A stretch of DNA of 64,000 nucleotides from Alcanivorax sp. (GTDB taxonomy: Bacteria > Pseudomonadota > Gammaproteobacteria > Pseudomonadales > Alcanivoracaceae), in the NCBI GenBank assembly GCA_022449455.1, contig JAKUPL010000005.1, positions 124,001 through 188,000 on the forward strand, written 5' to 3'. Under the pieces are notes generated by a model. It saw nothing but the letters and a program-made list of their open reading frames with translations, had not been told where the DNA came from and searched no databases. Within the stretch, counting starts at the first letter, position 1, and the number at the start of each line of letters is the position of its first letter. This document shows, piece after piece, positions 17,752 to 34,633 of this stretch. The position numbers and the translations under genes are program-made.

Positions 17752-19452
17752 CTATTTGGGCAATTTGATCCCGACCAGCACCACGCGGCCCTGTTCCACG
17801 GTGCGGGCGCGCAGCTTCAGGCCGCTCAGGCGCAGCGTGTCGCCCACCACCGCTTGATGACCGAACTGACGTTCGAACAGGGCCTCCACGGTGAGCCCCT
17901 CCAGGGTCGGGTCCGGTTTCTCCATCCCGTACACCGCCACCAGCTGGTCCACCGGCACGCTGCCGCGCAGGAAGAATTCACCGTAATAGCGTTTCTCGTC
18001 CTTGGAAAGCCGGTGACACAGATCGGACAGGTAGTCCTTTTCCGCCACCGGCGCCAGCCAGGTGACCAGATCGCCGGCTTCGATCACCGGATCCTCGGCC
18101 AGGTTGCGGAACTCCTGATTACGGATGATCAGCAACGGCGTGATGCGCGGGCTGGTGATGGCGCCCAGTCGCTGGCCCTCGGCCTTGGCCCCGGCGTCCA
18201 CCTCGAACTGCATCAGGTAGCGGTCGCCGGAGGCGGCCAGCGGCACCATCTGCCGGGGCGGCGTGGTGGCCGGCACCGACACCTTCAGCCAGCGCGCCAC
18301 GTAGCGCAGGCTGGTGCCCTGGGCGAGCAGCGAAATCAACACCACTACCAGGGTGATGTCGAACAGCAGCCGGGTCTGGCCGACCCCGGCCAGCAGCGGG
18401 AACACCGCCAGCACGATGGGCACCGCCCCGCGCAGGCCGGTCCAGGCGATGAACAGTTCCTCCCGCCAGCTGAAGCGGAACGGCAGCAGGCTGATCCATA
18501 CCGACAGGGGGCGCGCCACGATCATCAGGAAGGCGGCCACCATCAGGGCGTCCACCAGGCTGTCGCCCATTTCCGAGGGCGTCACCAGCAGCCCCAGCAT
18601 CAGGAACATGCCGGATTGGGCCAGCCAGGCCATGGAGTCCATGGAGCGCAGTACGTTGTCGCCGGTGCCGCCGCGCCGGTTGCCGGCCACCAGGCCGGCC
18701 AGATAGATGGCCAGGAAGCCGCTGCCGCCGGCCAGGTTGGTGAGCGCGAACACCATGGCGCCGCCGCTGCACAGCAGCAGGGCGTGCAGGCCCTCGTTGC
18801 TGCGCACGCGCAGCAGAATCTCGCTGAGCAGGGCGCCCAGGCTGAGGCCCATCAAGATGCCCAGTCCGAATTGCTGCACCAGGGTGATCAGCATGGGCAG
18901 CCCCAGGCCCATCTCCGGGTTCACCAACACTTCCACCAGCATCAGCGTGATGAAGATGGCCATGGGGTCGTTGAGGCCGGATTCGATCTCCAGGGTGCTG
19001 GCCACCCGTTCGTTGAGGGTCACCCCGGCGCCCTTGACCACATTGAACACGGCGGCGGCGTCGGTGGAACCGACGATGCCGCCCAGCAACAGCCCCAGCC
19101 GCCAGTCCACGCCGATCACCCAGGTGGCGAAGGCGCCCACCAGGGAGGCGGACAGGGCCACGCCCAGGGTGGCCAGGGTGAGCGCCGGGCGCAAAGCCAG
19201 CCGGAAGGTACTGAGCCGGGTGCGCAGGCCGCCGTCGAGCAGGATCACCGCCAGCGCGATGTTGCTCACCACATAGGCCAGGGAAAAGTCATCGAACCGG
19301 ATGCCGCCAATGCCGTCCTCGCCGGCGAACATGCCGACCAGCAAAAACACCAGCAGGGAGGGAACGCCTACCCGGGAACTGATCGACCCGAGCAGCAGGC
19401 CGGTGAACATCAGCCCGGTTCCCACCAGCAGAAAGAGGTTCAATGAATCCAA
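17752..19452 (-). CDS. cvrA: CvrA/NhaP2-type potassium (cation)/proton antiporter
   Basis: 566 residues. A CPA1-type membrane domain of about 12 helices (~5-390) includes GGIVGSTDAAAVFNVVKG and ESGLNDPMAIF with the conserved acidic residues. It is followed by a TrkA-C (RCK_C) domain (~400-490) and a C-terminal CorC/HlyC-like transporter-associated domain. That order is characteristic of NhaP2/CvrA, which exports K+ or Na+ in exchange for protons and is controlled by cytosolic ligands. Its start is divergent from mnmG, so it occupies the side where mnmE is common in relatives such as Pseudomonas. Confidence 0.88.
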   Translation of the reverse strand: MDSLNLFLLVGTGLMFTGLLLGSISSRVGVPSLLVFLLVGMFAGEDGIGGIRFDDFSLAYVVSNIALAVILLDGGLRTRLSTFRLALRPALTLATLGVALSASLVGAFATWVIGVDWRLGLLLGGIVGSTDAAAVFNVVKGAGVTLNERVASTLEIESGLNDPMAIFITLMLVEVLVNPEMGLGLPMLITLVQQFGLGILMGLSLGALLSEILLRVRSNEGLHALLLCSGGAMVFALTNLAGGSGFLAIYLAGLVAGNRRGGTGDNVLRSMDSMAWLAQSGMFLMLGLLVTPSEMGDSLVDALMVAAFLMIVARPLSVWISLLPFRFSWREELFIAWTGLRGAVPIVLAVFPLLAGVGQTRLLFDITLVVVLISLLAQGTSLRYVARWLKVSVPATTPPRQMVPLAASGDRYLMQFEVDAGAKAEGQRLGAITSPRITPLLIIRNQEFRNLAEDPVIEAGDLVTWLAPVAEKDYLSDLCHRLSKDEKRYYGEFFLRGSVPVDQLVAVYGMEKPDPTLEGLTVEALFERQFGHQAVVGDTLRLSGLKLRARTVEQGRVVLVGIKLPK

Positions 19453-19621
19453 ATGCGCTCCCGGAATATAAAACAGCAGGTTAAGGTTTGAACATTATAT
19501 AGGAAGGCGGAGCCGCCTACATGTGCGCCGGCCTTTATTTTAGCCACGTTGGGACTATACTAGCCCACCCTCGGTTGATCATATTTTAGACGCCCCTCTC
19601 CGGGCGAAGGTAGAGCATCCC
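19453..19621. promoter_or_regulatory. Divergent intergenic region between cvrA and mnmG
   Basis: 169 bp without a gene. It contains a TATACT box (19556-19561) suitably placed for mnmG but with only a weak -35, an AT-rich stretch near 19485-19500, and a 6-2-6 palindrome AGGCGG/CCGCCT (19505-19518). No DnaA box (TTATCCACA-like) was found, so I do not call an origin here. Confidence 0.4.
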
Positions 19622-21504
<1,883 letters not shown>

Positions 21505-21508
<4 letters not shown>

Positions 21509-22122
21509 CCGACCGGGACCGTCTGCAAGACGGCCTGCGCGATCTGGGCGTGGCCCTGGACGCGGACCAGGTCACGGCGCTGCTCACCTACCGCGACCTG
21601 CTGGTGAAATGGAACCGGGCGTTCAACCTCACCGCCGTGCGCGAGCCCGGCGAGATGATCGCCCGGCACTTGCTCGATTCCCTGGCGGTGCTGCCCCACC
21701 TGGACGACGGCGACACCCTGGACGTGGGTACCGGCGCCGGCCTGCCCGGCATTCCGCTGGCCATCGCCCGCCCCGACCAGCGCTTCGTCCTGCTCGACGG
21801 CAACGGCAAGAAGGCGCGCTTCGTGCGCCAGGCCCGGCGGCAACTGGGCCTGGACAACGTGGAGGTTGTGCACGCCCGCGTGGAACAGTACCGTAATGCT
21901 CCATCGCAGATTATCAGCCGTGCCTTCGCCGCCCTGCCCGACATCCTGGCGGTCACGGAGCCGCTGATCGCGCCGCACACCCGCGTTCTGGCCATGAAAG
22001 CCGCCGCCGCGGAGCGCGAACTGGCCGAGCTGCCGGCCGGCTGGACCGCGCGCGTGGAACCTCTGTCCGTGCCGGGGCTGGACGAGACCCGCGTGCTGGT
22101 GATCATAAGGAGATCGCAGTGA
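21505..22122 (+). CDS. rsmG: 16S rRNA (guanine527-N7)-methyltransferase RsmG (GidB)
   Basis: 205 residues, an AdoMet-dependent methyltransferase with motif [19 protein letters not shown] and the [14 protein letters not shown]-terminal block typical of RsmG. It methylates G527 of 16S rRNA. The ATG overlaps the mnmG stop by 4 bp, and its own stop overlaps the parA GTG, showing tight translational coupling across mnmG-rsmG-parA. Confidence 0.97.
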
Positions 22123-22925
22123 CCACCGTTTTTGCCATTGCCAACCAGAAAGGCGGAGTGGGCAAGACCACCAGCAGCGTCAATCTGGCCGCCTCCCTGG
22201 CGGCCACGCGCAAAAAGGTGCTGCTGGTGGACATCGACCCCCAGGGCAACGCCACCAGTGGCGCCGGGGTCGACAAATACGAGCCGGACTACACCAGTCT
22301 CGAAGTGCTCACCGGCGAAGTGGACGTGGAACAGGCGGTGGTGGGCACGCCGGAAGAATCCGGCTTCGACCTGATCGCCGCCAACGGCGACCTGACCGCC
22401 GCCGAGGTCCAGCTGCTGGACATGAAGCTGCGGGAGTTCCGGCTGCGCAACGCCCTGGCGCGCATCCGCGACGAGTACGACTACATTATCATCGACTGCC
22501 CGCCGTCGCTGAACATGCTTACCGTCAACGCGCTGACCGCGGCGGACTCGGTGATCGTGCCGATCCAGTGCGAGTACTACGCTCTGGAAGGTCTGACCTC
22601 GCTGATGAACACCATCGAAAAAATCCGCTCGGTGCTCAATCCCAAGCTGCACATCGGCGGTCTGCTGCGCACCATGTACGACCCCCGTAACAGCCTGTCC
22701 AACGACGTGTCCAATCAGCTGATCAGCCACTTCGGCGACAAGGTGTATCGCACCATCATTCCGCGCAACGTGCGGTTGGCGGAAGCACCCAGCCATGGCG
22801 CGCCGGTGATTACCTATGACCCCAAATCCCGGGGCGCGGTCAGCTACCTGGCGCTGGCCGGAGAAATCCTGCGCCGCGAACAGGCCATGCAGAAGACCCA
22901 GCAGGCGCCCGCACGAACCGACTGA
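22119..22925 (+). CDS. parA: Chromosome partitioning ATPase ParA (Soj)
   Basis: 268 residues. Deviant Walker [13 protein letters not shown] is near the N-terminus, the Walker A' region is [11 protein letters not shown], and Walker B is [12 protein letters not shown]. It starts at a GTG preceded by AAGGAG inside the end of rsmG. The ATPase moves ParB-parS complexes along the nucleoid during chromosome segregation. parB follows after 14 bp. Position next to mnmG/rsmG marks the origin-proximal region of the chromosome in many gammaproteobacteria. Confidence 0.97.
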   Translation: MTTVFAIANQKGGVGKTTSSVNLAASLAATRKKVLLVDIDPQGNATSGAGVDKYEPDYTSLEVLTGEVDVEQAVVGTPEESGFDLIAANGDLTAAEVQLLDMKLREFRLRNALARIRDEYDYIIIDCPPSLNMLTVNALTAADSVIVPIQCEYYALEGLTSLMNTIEKIRSVLNPKLHIGGLLRTMYDPRNSLSNDVSNQLISHFGDKVYRTIIPRNVRLAEAPSHGAPVITYDPKSRGAVSYLALAGEILRREQAMQKTQQAPARTD

Positions 22926-22939
22926 AGCGAGATCCGACT

Positions 22940-23860
22940 ATGGCGGCAAAGCGTAAACGCGGCCTGAGCAAGGGGCTGGATGCCCTGTTGAGCAGCAACG
23001 CGGCCTACCAGGAGCATCCGGACGAGGTCAGCCTGGAGAGCGACGAAGCGGCCGCCGCCGACCGCGGCCAGCGCCCGCCCCGGGACGGCGAGCTGCGCCA
23101 TCTGCCGGTGGAGTTCATGCAGCGGGGCCGCTATCAGCCGCGCCGCGACATGTCCCCCGACGCCCTGGAAGAGCTGGCGGAATCGATCCGCGCCCAGGGT
23201 GTGATGCAGCCCATCGTGGTGCGCCCGCTGGGTGAGGACCGCTACGAAATCATCGCCGGCGAACGGCGCTGGCGGGCCGCGCAGATGGCCGAGCTGGACG
23301 TGATTCCCGCGGTGATCCGCGACGTGCCCGACGAAGCCGCCATCGCCATGGCGCTGATCGAGAACATCCAGCGCGAAAACCTCAACCCCATGGAAGAGGC
23401 GCTGGCGCTGTCCCGGCTCAAGGAAGAATTCGGGCTCACCCACCAGCAGGTGGCCGACGCGGTGGGCAAGTCCCGGGCCATGGTCACCAATCTGCTGCGC
23501 CTGATGAGCCTGGAGGCGGACGTCAAAAAGCTGCTCGAGCACGGCGATCTTGAGATGGGCCATGCCCGGGCGCTGTTGGCGCTGACCGGCCAGAAACAGG
23601 TGGAAGCTGCGCGGGCGGTGGTGGCCAAGGGGTTGTCGGTGCGCCAGACCGAAGCCCTGGTGCGCGAGTTCGAGAAGGAAAAGCCGGCCAAGCCGGCGCC
23701 CTCCCGGGAAGACCCCAATGTGCGCCATCTGCTCAACGACCTGTCCGAGCGTCTGGGCGCGCCGGTACAGATCCAGCAGGGCAGCGGCAGCAAGGGCAAG
23801 CTGGTGATCAGCTACAACAATCTGGATGAACTGGACGGCATCCTCGCCCACATCAAATAA
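22940..23860 (+). CDS. parB: Chromosome partitioning protein ParB (Spo0J), CTPase and parS binder
   Basis: 306 residues. The ParB/Srx CTP-binding domain contains ERRWRAAQMAELDVIPAVI and the arginine patch block IENIQRENLNPMEEA. The helix-turn-helix (LTHQQVADAVGKSRAMVTNLLRL, positions ~165-190) and a C-terminal dimerisation tail follow. It loads at parS and spreads as a sliding clamp. Operon with parA. No convincing parS site (16-bp palindrome) was found within the window. Confidence 0.97.
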   Translation: MAAKRKRGLSKGLDALLSSNAAYQEHPDEVSLESDEAAAADRGQRPPRDGELRHLPVEFMQRGRYQPRRDMSPDALEELAESIRAQGVMQPIVVRPLGEDRYEIIAGERRWRAAQMAELDVIPAVIRDVPDEAAIAMALIENIQRENLNPMEEALALSRLKEEFGLTHQQVADAVGKSRAMVTNLLRLMSLEADVKKLLEHGDLEMGHARALLALTGQKQVEAARAVVAKGLSVRQTEALVREFEKEKPAKPAPSREDPNVRHLLNDLSERLGAPVQIQQGSGSKGKLVISYNNLDELDGILAHIK

Positions 23861-24171
23861 TCGTCTTCCTTCAACCGGTGGACGTTTTTGTTTGCTTATT
23901 TGTCAACTCGCTTGACGCAGTGGTCGGAGAGGCGTATCAATATTGCCTGTCTCCGGCCACAAAACGCTTCGATTTGTATAGATCCCCCCGCTAGTTAGAG
24001 CGTCCGTTCAAATTTTACGCCAAATCCGGTCCTTTCGGGCCAAACAATCGCCCCTCGCCGGTTGATACCGGTATACCTTCCCCATATACTTCCCGCGCCA
24101 AAGATCAGGGGGTACCCGCGACCTTCTCCTGACACGCTCCGGCGGCGTCAGCAGCGACACACGGGAGCACG
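23861..24171 (+). promoter_or_regulatory. parB-atpI intergenic region (311 bp)
   Basis: No gene is visible. It carries the probable atp operon promoter (separate entry), an AT-rich stretch around 23885-23905, and small hairpins such as GGTCC-TTTC-GGGCC near 24031. No DnaA boxes or 13-mer array were recognised, so there is no support for oriC inside it. Confidence 0.5.
23912..23940 (+). promoter_or_regulatory. Probable sigma-70 promoter of the ATP synthase operon
   Basis: TTGACG (23912-23917) and TATCAA (23935-23940) are spaced by exactly 17 bp. It lies about 230 bp upstream of atpI in an otherwise empty region. Confidence 0.55.
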
Positions 24172-24600
24172 GTGGCCAATTTCGACGAACGAGCCCGCAG
24201 AACACTGTTCTGGGGCTTGATGCGCGCGCAAATCCTAAGCGCGATGATCTTCGCCGTACTGGTTGTCGTCATCGCCGGCACCAGTCTGGGCCTCGCGGCC
24301 GCCTGGGGCGGCACCATCAGCCTGATCGCATACGCCTGGGGTGGCTTCCAAGTGTGGCTACACCCGGGCAATCGCGCGCCTGAACGCATGGCGGGCGCCG
24401 CCATGCGGGCGGAAGCCGGCAAGGTGGTGATCATGCTGGCGCTGTTCGGCCTGACCTTCGCGAAGGTGCCGGCGTCGCGCGAACTGACACATGTAGTGGT
24501 TCTGTTTCTGGGGTTCCTGCTGGCGCAGATCGCCGGTTGGGTTCAGGTGGCGCGCCTGGACCACCGCCTGGGAGCGGAACGGGACGGGCAAGACGACTAG
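24172..24600 (+). CDS. atpI: ATP synthase protein I
   Basis: 142 residues with four predicted transmembrane helices, beginning at a GTG after an ACGGGAG RBS. AtpI assists c-ring assembly and insertion of the F1Fo complex. It is the first gene of the atp operon, the normal position, 15 bp before atpB. The sequence is poorly conserved in this family, so identification relies on topology and position. Confidence 0.9.
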   Translation: MANFDERARRTLFWGLMRAQILSAMIFAVLVVVIAGTSLGLAAAWGGTISLIAYAWGGFQVWLHPGNRAPERMAGAAMRAEAGKVVIMLALFGLTFAKVPASRELTHVVVLFLGFLLAQIAGWVQVARLDHRLGAERDGQDD

Positions 24601-25791
<1,191 letters not shown>

Positions 25792-25849
25792 GACGGGATT
25801 CAAACCGAGCCCCGGTTCAGGGAAATCCACGTAATGCTGAGGTGTTGGC

Positions 25850-26320
25850 ATGAACATTAATGCGACACTGATCGGCCAGGCCATCTGGTTCGCTCTGTTC
25901 GTTTTCTTCTGCATGAAGTTTGTCTGGCCGCCCATTTCCCGGGCCCTGGACGAGCGCAAACAGAAGATCGCCGAAGGTTTGAGCGCCGCTGACCGCGCCG
26001 AACGGGATCTGGAGCTGGCGCAGGAAAAAGCCTCCGCCAACCTGAAGGATGCCAAGGACAAGGCTTCCGAGATCATTGAGCAGGCCAACCGGCGCGCCAA
26101 TCAGATCGTTGAGGAAGCCAAGGATCAGGCCCGTACCGAAGGTGAGCGCCTGATCGCCAAGGCCCAGTCCGAGATCGATCAGGAAATCAACCGCGCCCGC
26201 GAAGAGCTGCGTAAAGAGGTGTCCGCCCTGGCATTGAGCGGTGCCGAGAAAGTGCTGGCCCGCGAAGTGAACCGCGACAGTCACAAGCAGCTGCTCGACG
26301 AGCTGGCGGCTCAACTCTGA
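25850..26320 (+). CDS. atpF: F1Fo ATP synthase subunit b
   Basis: 156 residues. One N-terminal transmembrane helix ([20 protein letters not shown]) is followed by a long charged coiled coil that forms the peripheral stalk and binds delta at its C-terminus. Size equals E. coli subunit b (156). Confidence 0.97.
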   Translation: MNINATLIGQAIWFALFVFFCMKFVWPPISRALDERKQKIAEGLSAADRAERDLELAQEKASANLKDAKDKASEIIEQANRRANQIVEEAKDQARTEGERLIAKAQSEIDQEINRAREELRKEVSALALSGAEKVLAREVNRDSHKQLLDELAAQL

Positions 26321-26339
26321 GTGATACGGATGGCACCCC

Positions 26340-26876
26340 ATGGCTGAATTGACCACCATCGCACGTCCCTACGCCAAAGCCGCGTTCCTTTTCGCGAAGG
26401 AAAACAACGGCCTGGCGGAATGGGAACAGATGCTGGATCTGGCGGCGACCGTGGCGCAGGACGCCACCGTGCGCGCCTATCTGGACCAGCCGGAGCTGGA
26501 TCGTGCCCAGCAGGCCGAAGCCTTTATTCAGGTCTGCGGTGACGAGCTCAGCGAAGGCGCCCGCAACTTCATCGCCCAGCTGGCGGCCAACAAACGTCTG
26601 AACTTGTTGCCCACCATTCGCGCGTTGTTCCACGAACTGCTGGCCGCCGATCAGCGCATCACCGATGTGGAACTGATCGCCGCGTTCGAGTTGGAAGACG
26701 CCGAAACCGAAAAGCTGGTGGCGGCGCTCAAGGAGCGCTTGGGCCGGGACGTGCAGGTGTCCACTTCCGTGGACGAGTCACTCATTGGTGGCGTGCTGGT
26801 ACGAGCCGGCGATACGGTAATTGATGGCAGTGTGCGCGGCCGGCTTTCCCGCCTCGCCGAGCAACTGAACTCTTGA
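26340..26876 (+). CDS. atpH: F1Fo ATP synthase subunit delta
   Basis: 178 residues. The helical N-terminal domain starts [11 protein letters not shown], a family hallmark, and the C-terminal segment [23 protein letters not shown] is the conserved OSCP/delta signature. It links the b stalk to the top of the alpha/beta hexamer. 16 bp precede atpA. Confidence 0.97.
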   Translation: MAELTTIARPYAKAAFLFAKENNGLAEWEQMLDLAATVAQDATVRAYLDQPELDRAQQAEAFIQVCGDELSEGARNFIAQLAANKRLNLLPTIRALFHELLAADQRITDVELIAAFELEDAETEKLVAALKERLGRDVQVSTSVDESLIGGVLVRAGDTVIDGSVRGRLSRLAEQLNS

Positions 26877-26892
26877 GTTTGAGGGATTAGAG

Positions 26893-28437
<1,545 letters not shown>

Positions 28438-28460
28438 TTCGCTGAGAAAGGATCAGTCCT

Positions 28461-29321
28461 ATGGCTAGCGGTAAAGAGATCAAGGGCAAGATCGCCAGCG
28501 TCCAGAGCACGAAGAAGATTACCCGTGCGATGGAAATGGTGGCGGCCAGCAAGATGCGTAAAGCGCAGGAGCGTATGGAGGCGAGCAAGCCTTACGCCAC
28601 GCGCATGCGTCAGGTGGTGGCCCATCTTGCCAATGCTGATCTGGAATACCGGCACATCTACCTGCAGGAACGGGACGTCAAGAACGTCGGCTACATCGTC
28701 GTGACCTCGGACCGGGGTCTGGCCGGTGGCCTGAACGTGAACCTGCTGAAAAGCGTGGTGAAAAGTGCCCGCGAGTGGGAAGAGAAGGGCGCCAAGGTCC
28801 AGCACTGCGTGGTGGGTTCCAAAGGGCTGGCCTTTTTCCGGAGTGTCGGCGGCAAGGTCGAGGCCTCGGTCAGCGGCCTGGGCGACACGCCTCACCTGAA
28901 CGACCTGGTCGGGTCCATCAAGGTGATGCTGGACGCTTACGAAAACGGTGAGATCGATCGTCTGTACATCGTGTACAACGAATTCGTGAACACCATGACG
29001 CAGAAGCCGAAGACCATCCGCCTGTTGCCGCTGGAGCCGGGCGAGGACGACGAGCTCAAGCGTCACTGGGACTACATCTATGAGCCCGCGCCCAAGGAGC
29101 TGCTCGACGAGCTGCTGGTGCGGTTCATCGAGTCCCAGGTGTATCAGGGTGTGGTTGAGAACAATGCCTGCGAACAGGCCGCGCGGATGGTGGCGATGAA
29201 AGCCGCCAGCGACAATGCCGGCGAGATCATCAACGATCTCCAACTGGTGTACAACAAGGCGCGCCAGGCTGCCATTACGCAGGAAATTTCCGAAATCGTT
29301 GGTGGTGCCGCCGCTGTTTAA
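28461..29321 (+). CDS. atpG: F1Fo ATP synthase subunit gamma
   Basis: 286 residues. The N-terminal coiled-coil helix contains [20 protein letters not shown] and the C-terminal helix ends in [19 protein letters not shown], both hallmarks of the rotary central shaft. Standard length and position between atpA and atpD. Confidence 0.98.
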   Translation: MASGKEIKGKIASVQSTKKITRAMEMVAASKMRKAQERMEASKPYATRMRQVVAHLANADLEYRHIYLQERDVKNVGYIVVTSDRGLAGGLNVNLLKSVVKSAREWEEKGAKVQHCVVGSKGLAFFRSVGGKVEASVSGLGDTPHLNDLVGSIKVMLDAYENGEIDRLYIVYNEFVNTMTQKPKTIRLLPLEPGEDDELKRHWDYIYEPAPKELLDELLVRFIESQVYQGVVENNACEQAARMVAMKAASDNAGEIINDLQLVYNKARQAAITQEISEIVGGAAAV

Positions 29322-29359
29322 GGGTGTGCGAAAAGCAAGCGGCGAGAAACGCAAGTTAA

Positions 29360-30757
<1,398 letters not shown>

Positions 30758-30778
30758 CCTGCACGGGGAGGAACCCAA

Positions 30779-31204
30779 ATGGCGATGACCGTGCATTGCG
30801 ACATTGTTAGTGCCGAAAGACAGCTGTACTCCGGCCTGGTGGAAATGGTAGTGGCCGCCGGCGTGGAAGGTGACCTGGGCGTGATGCCCGGTCACGCCCC
30901 GCTGCTGACCCGCCTCAAGCCCGGCCCGGTACGGGTGAAAACCCAGAACGGCGAAGAGATCGTGTTCTACGTGTCCGGCGGCTTCCTGGAAGTGCAGCCC
31001 AAACTGGTTACCGTGCTGGCGGATACCGCCGAGCGCGCCCAGGACATGGACGCGGCGGACGCCGAGCGCGCCAAGCAGCATGCCAAGGACGCCCTGGAAG
31101 GCAAGAGCGCGGAGATGGACTACACCCGCGCCGCCGCGGCCCTGGCCGAGGCCACTGCGCGCCTACGCACCATCGAGCAAATCAAGAAGATGGCCAAGCG
31201 GTAA
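30779..31204 (+). CDS. atpC: F1Fo ATP synthase subunit epsilon
   Basis: 141 residues. The N-terminal beta-sandwich contains [20 protein letters not shown], the family signature, and the C-terminal helical hairpin can inhibit rotation. Last gene of the atp operon, closed by a strong terminator. Confidence 0.97.
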   Translation: MAMTVHCDIVSAERQLYSGLVEMVVAAGVEGDLGVMPGHAPLLTRLKPGPVRVKTQNGEEIVFYVSGGFLEVQPKLVTVLADTAERAQDMDAADAERAKQHAKDALEGKSAEMDYTRAAAALAEATARLRTIEQIKKMAKR

Positions 31205-31229
31205 CACACCGTGAACGGCCGGATTACGA

Positions 31230-31258
31230 AAAGGGGTGGCTTGGAGCCGCCCCTTTTT
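31230..31258 (+). terminator. Rho-independent terminator of the atp operon
   Basis: AAAGGGGTGGC (31230-31240) pairs with GCCGCCCCTTT (31246-31256) over 11 bp with one G-U pair, ending in a T-run (31254-31258). It lies 26 bp after atpC and before glmU. Confidence 0.9.
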
Positions 31259-31313
31259 GTTTGATAAGGGGCCCCCACCCTAATCAGGACGACAATTTCG
31301 AGGATCGAAGGAT

Positions 31314-32672
31314 ATGACTCTGGCGGTTGTGATTCTGGCCGCGGGCAAAGGTACCCGCATGAAATCGGCGTTGCCGAAGGTGCTTCACCCGATCGCCGGT
31401 CGGCCCATGGTCCAGCACGTGGTGGACGCCGCGGCGGCGCTGTCGCCGGCCAACACCGTGGTGGTATACGGCCACGGCGGCGAGCGGGTGCGTGAGGCGG
31501 TCAGCGGCGAGCGGCTGCGCTGGGCGGAACAGGCCGAGCAGCTCGGCACCGGCCACGCGGTGGCCCAGGCGCTGCCGCACCTGAATGAGGACGTGGTGCT
31601 GGTGCTCTATGGCGACGTGCCGCTGATCCGCCCGGAGACGCTGCGTGACTTCGTGGCGCGGGTCAACGACCGCAGCCTGGCGCTGATGTCCCTGGAGCTG
31701 GACGATCCGGCCGGGTACGGGCGCATCGTGCGCGACGACCGGGGCCAGGTGACCCGCATCGTCGAGCAGAAGGACGCCAGCGACGACGAGAAGCGCATCC
31801 GCGAGATCAACACCGGCATCCTCGCCTGTAGCCGTCGTTTCCTCAACGACAGCCTGCCGAAGCTCTCCAACCGCAACGCCCAGGGCGAGTACTACCTCAC
31901 CGACCTGATCGCCATGGCGGTGGAGGCCGGCATGGAGGTGGTCACCGAGCAGCCGGAACACGCCTGGGAGGTGGACGGCGTCAACGACCGTGTGCAGCTG
32001 GCGCGCCTGGAACGGGTCTACCAGCGGGTGCGGGCGGAAGCGCTGATGCGCGGCGGTGTGACGCTGCTGGACCCGGCGCGCCTGGATATCCGCGGCGCGG
32101 TGAGCACCGGCACCGACGTGACCATCGACGTGAACGTGGTGCTGGAAGGCAAGGTGACCCTGGGCGACGGGGTGCGCATCGGGCCCAACTGCGTGATCCG
32201 CGACGCGCACATCGCCACCGGCGCGGTGATCGAGGCGAACTCGGTGATCGACGGCGCGGTGGTCGGCGAAGGCTGCAACGTGGGGCCGTTCGCCCGGCTT
32301 CGTCCGGGCACCGAACTGGCGGCGAAGGCGCGCATCGGCAACTTCGTGGAAACCAAGAAGGCGCGCATTGGCGAGGGTTCCAAGGTCAATCACCTCACCT
32401 ATATCGGCGACAGCCGTATCGGCAAGGGCGTCAACGTGGGCGCGGGCACCATCACCTGCAACTACGACGGGGTCAATAAATTCCAGACCGTGATGAAGGA
32501 CGGTGTCTTCATCGGCTCCAATTCTTCCCTGGTGGCGCCGGTGACCATCGGCGAGAATGCCACCGTCGGCGCCGGCAGCGTGGTCACCAAGGACGTGCCG
32601 GACAACGGTCTGGCGGTGGCCCGTGGCCAGCAGCGCAATATCGAGAACTGGCCGCGACCGGCCAAGAAGTAG
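31314..32672 (+). CDS. glmU: Bifunctional GlcNAc-1-P uridyltransferase / glucosamine-1-P acetyltransferase
   Basis: 452 residues. The N-terminal pyrophosphorylase domain begins with [20 protein letters not shown], the nucleotide-binding signature. The C-terminal half is a left-handed beta-helix of hexapeptide repeats (~250-430). It makes UDP-GlcNAc for peptidoglycan and LPS. Followed by glmS after 30 bp, a common pairing that places both ends of the glucosamine pathway together. Confidence 0.97.
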   Translation: MTLAVVILAAGKGTRMKSALPKVLHPIAGRPMVQHVVDAAAALSPANTVVVYGHGGERVREAVSGERLRWAEQAEQLGTGHAVAQALPHLNEDVVLVLYGDVPLIRPETLRDFVARVNDRSLALMSLELDDPAGYGRIVRDDRGQVTRIVEQKDASDDEKRIREINTGILACSRRFLNDSLPKLSNRNAQGEYYLTDLIAMAVEAGMEVVTEQPEHAWEVDGVNDRVQLARLERVYQRVRAEALMRGGVTLLDPARLDIRGAVSTGTDVTIDVNVVLEGKVTLGDGVRIGPNCVIRDAHIATGAVIEANSVIDGAVVGEGCNVGPFARLRPGTELAAKARIGNFVETKKARIGEGSKVNHLTYIGDSRIGKGVNVGAGTITCNYDGVNKFQTVMKDGVFIGSNSSLVAPVTIGENATVGAGSVVTKDVPDNGLAVARGQQRNIENWPRPAKK

Positions 32673-32702
32673 GTCTTCGGTGATTGGAAAAAGGAAATAG
32701 CC

Positions 32703-34535
32703 ATGTGTGGAATCGTCGGCGCCATCGCCCATCGTAACGTCACCAATATTCTGATCACCGGCCTCAAGCGCCTGGAATACCGGGGCTACGACAGCGCCGG
32801 GGTGGCCGTGATCAACGGCGAGGGCCTGCAGCGGGTGCGCCGCCAGGGCAAAGTGGCCGCCCTGGAAGAGGCCGTCCACGAGCAGCGCACCGCCGGCTTC
32901 CTGGGCATCGCCCACACCCGCTGGGCCACCCACGGCCGCCCGTCCGAGGAAAACGCCCACCCGCACCTCTCCGGCGACGGCCTGGCGGTGGTCCACAACG
33001 GCATCATCGAGAACTTCCAGGAGCTCAAGGACGAACTGGAACAGGACGGCTACCGCTTTCAGAGCCAGACCGACACCGAGGTGGTGGCCCATCTGCTGCA
33101 TCGCACCCTGGGGGAAGCGGGCGGCGACCTGCGCCGCGCTCTGCAGAAGGCGGTCAAGCAGCTGCACGGCGCCTATGCCCTGGGCGTGGTGGATCAGCGT
33201 GAACCGGATCGGCTGGTGGCGGTGCGTTCCGGCTCGCCGCTGGTGGTGGGTCTGGGGATCGATGAGAACTACATCGCTTCCGACCAGCTCGCCCTGCTGC
33301 CGGTGACCAACCGCTTCATCTTTCTGGACGAAGGCGATCTGGTGGAGCTGACCACCGACCAGGTGCGTGTCTTTGACCGCCACGGCGAGCCGGTGGAGCG
33401 GTCGGTGCACGAGTTCGACGGCGCCCACGAAGACGTGGAGAAAGGCGAGTACCGCCACTTCATGCAGAAGGAAATCTTCGAGCAGCCGGCGGCCATCCAG
33501 CGAACGCTTCAGGACCGCATCGATTCACCGGACGCGGTCAGCGCCGCCTTCGGCGAAACCGCCCGGGCCATCTTTGACCGGGTACGGTCGGTACAGATCG
33601 TGGCCTGCGGCACCAGCTACCACGCCGGCATGGTGGCTCGCTACTGGCTGGAAGCGCTGGCCGGCATTCCCTGCCAGGTGGAGGTGGCCAGCGAATTCCG
33701 CTACCGCCAGCACGTGGTGCCGGAAGGCACGCTGTTCGTGACCATCTCCCAGAGCGGCGAAACTGCTGACACCCTGGCGGCGCTGCGCGACACCGGTTCG
33801 GACAACTATGTGGGCCGTCTGGCGATCTGCAACGTGGACGGTTCCTCCCTGGTCCGCGAATCGGAACTGACCTTCCTGACCAAGGCCGGCCCGGAAATCG
33901 GCGTCGCCTCCACCAAGGCGTTCACCACTCAGCTGGCCGGCCTGATGATGCTGGTGCTGGCGCTGGGCCGCCGTCATGGCCTGAGCGACGAGCGCATCGA
34001 GCAAATACTGAGCGAGCTGCGCCAGCTGCCCAATCTGCTGGAGCAGGCCACCGCCCTGGACAAGCCCATCGAAGCGCTGTCCCGAGCCTTCGTGGAGAAG
34101 CACCACACCCTGTTCCTGGGCCGTGGCGTGCAGTTCCCGGTGGCCATGGAAGGGGCGCTCAAGCTCAAGGAAATTTCCTATATCCACGCGGAAGCCTATC
34201 CGGCCGGTGAGCTCAAGCACGGTCCCCTGGCTCTGGTGGACAAGGAAATGCCGGTGGTGGCGGTGGCCCCCAACGACGAACTCCTGGAAAAGCTCAAATC
34301 CAACCTGCAGGAGGTGCGCGCCCGGGGCGGCGAGCTGTACCTGTTCGCCGACAAGAACGCCAAGGTGGCCGACGGCGAGGGCATTCATGTGCTGCACCTG
34401 CCGGCGGTGCCCGAAAGCATCGCCCCGATTGTCTACACCGTACCGCTGCAGCTGCTCAGCTACCACGTGGCAGTGCTGCGCGGCACCGACGTGGACCAGC
34501 CCCGCAACCTGGCCAAATCGGTGACCGTGGAGTAA
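32703..34535 (+). CDS. glmS: Glutamine-fructose-6-phosphate aminotransferase (isomerizing)
   Basis: 610 residues. The catalytic N-terminal cysteine is in [11 protein letters not shown], followed by the class II glutaminase fold, two SIS domains ([24 protein letters not shown]) and the conserved tail [11 protein letters not shown]. It makes glucosamine-6-phosphate. The tail-coding DNA is the recognition region of Tn7-type elements (separate entry). No glmS ribozyme-like leader is expected in this group and none is seen. Confidence 0.98.
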   Translation: MCGIVGAIAHRNVTNILITGLKRLEYRGYDSAGVAVINGEGLQRVRRQGKVAALEEAVHEQRTAGFLGIAHTRWATHGRPSEENAHPHLSGDGLAVVHNGIIENFQELKDELEQDGYRFQSQTDTEVVAHLLHRTLGEAGGDLRRALQKAVKQLHGAYALGVVDQREPDRLVAVRSGSPLVVGLGIDENYIASDQLALLPVTNRFIFLDEGDLVELTTDQVRVFDRHGEPVERSVHEFDGAHEDVEKGEYRHFMQKEIFEQPAAIQRTLQDRIDSPDAVSAAFGETARAIFDRVRSVQIVACGTSYHAGMVARYWLEALAGIPCQVEVASEFRYRQHVVPEGTLFVTISQSGETADTLAALRDTGSDNYVGRLAICNVDGSSLVRESELTFLTKAGPEIGVASTKAFTTQLAGLMMLVLALGRRHGLSDERIEQILSELRQLPNLLEQATALDKPIEALSRAFVEKHHTLFLGRGVQFPVAMEGALKLKEISYIHAEAYPAGELKHGPLALVDKEMPVVAVAPNDELLEKLKSNLQEVRARGGELYLFADKNAKVADGEGIHVLHLPAVPESIAPIVYTVPLQLLSYHVAVLRGTDVDQPRNLAKSVTVE

Positions 34536-34560
34536 TCGTTTACGTTGTTTTCGTGGCCGT
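34497..34560 (+). other. Predicted attTn7 site at the 3' end of glmS, unoccupied
   Basis: The DNA coding for the last residues of GlmS ([11 protein letters not shown]) is the conserved TnsD recognition region, and insertion would be expected ~25 bp past the stop (34535). The intergenic region leads directly to mscL with no transposon ends or tns genes, so the site is empty. Confidence 0.5.
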
Positions 34561-34633
34561 GATTTGCCGGCGGCGCCATCCGGGCTAAGATGATTTCTGG
34601 CCCGGCCCGGGCCCTGAACAGGAAGGGAACGAT

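Noticed and set aside
23861-24171. Possible replication origin between parB and atpI
   Set aside because: No DnaA boxes or AT-rich 13-mers recognised; contents are explained by the atp promoter.
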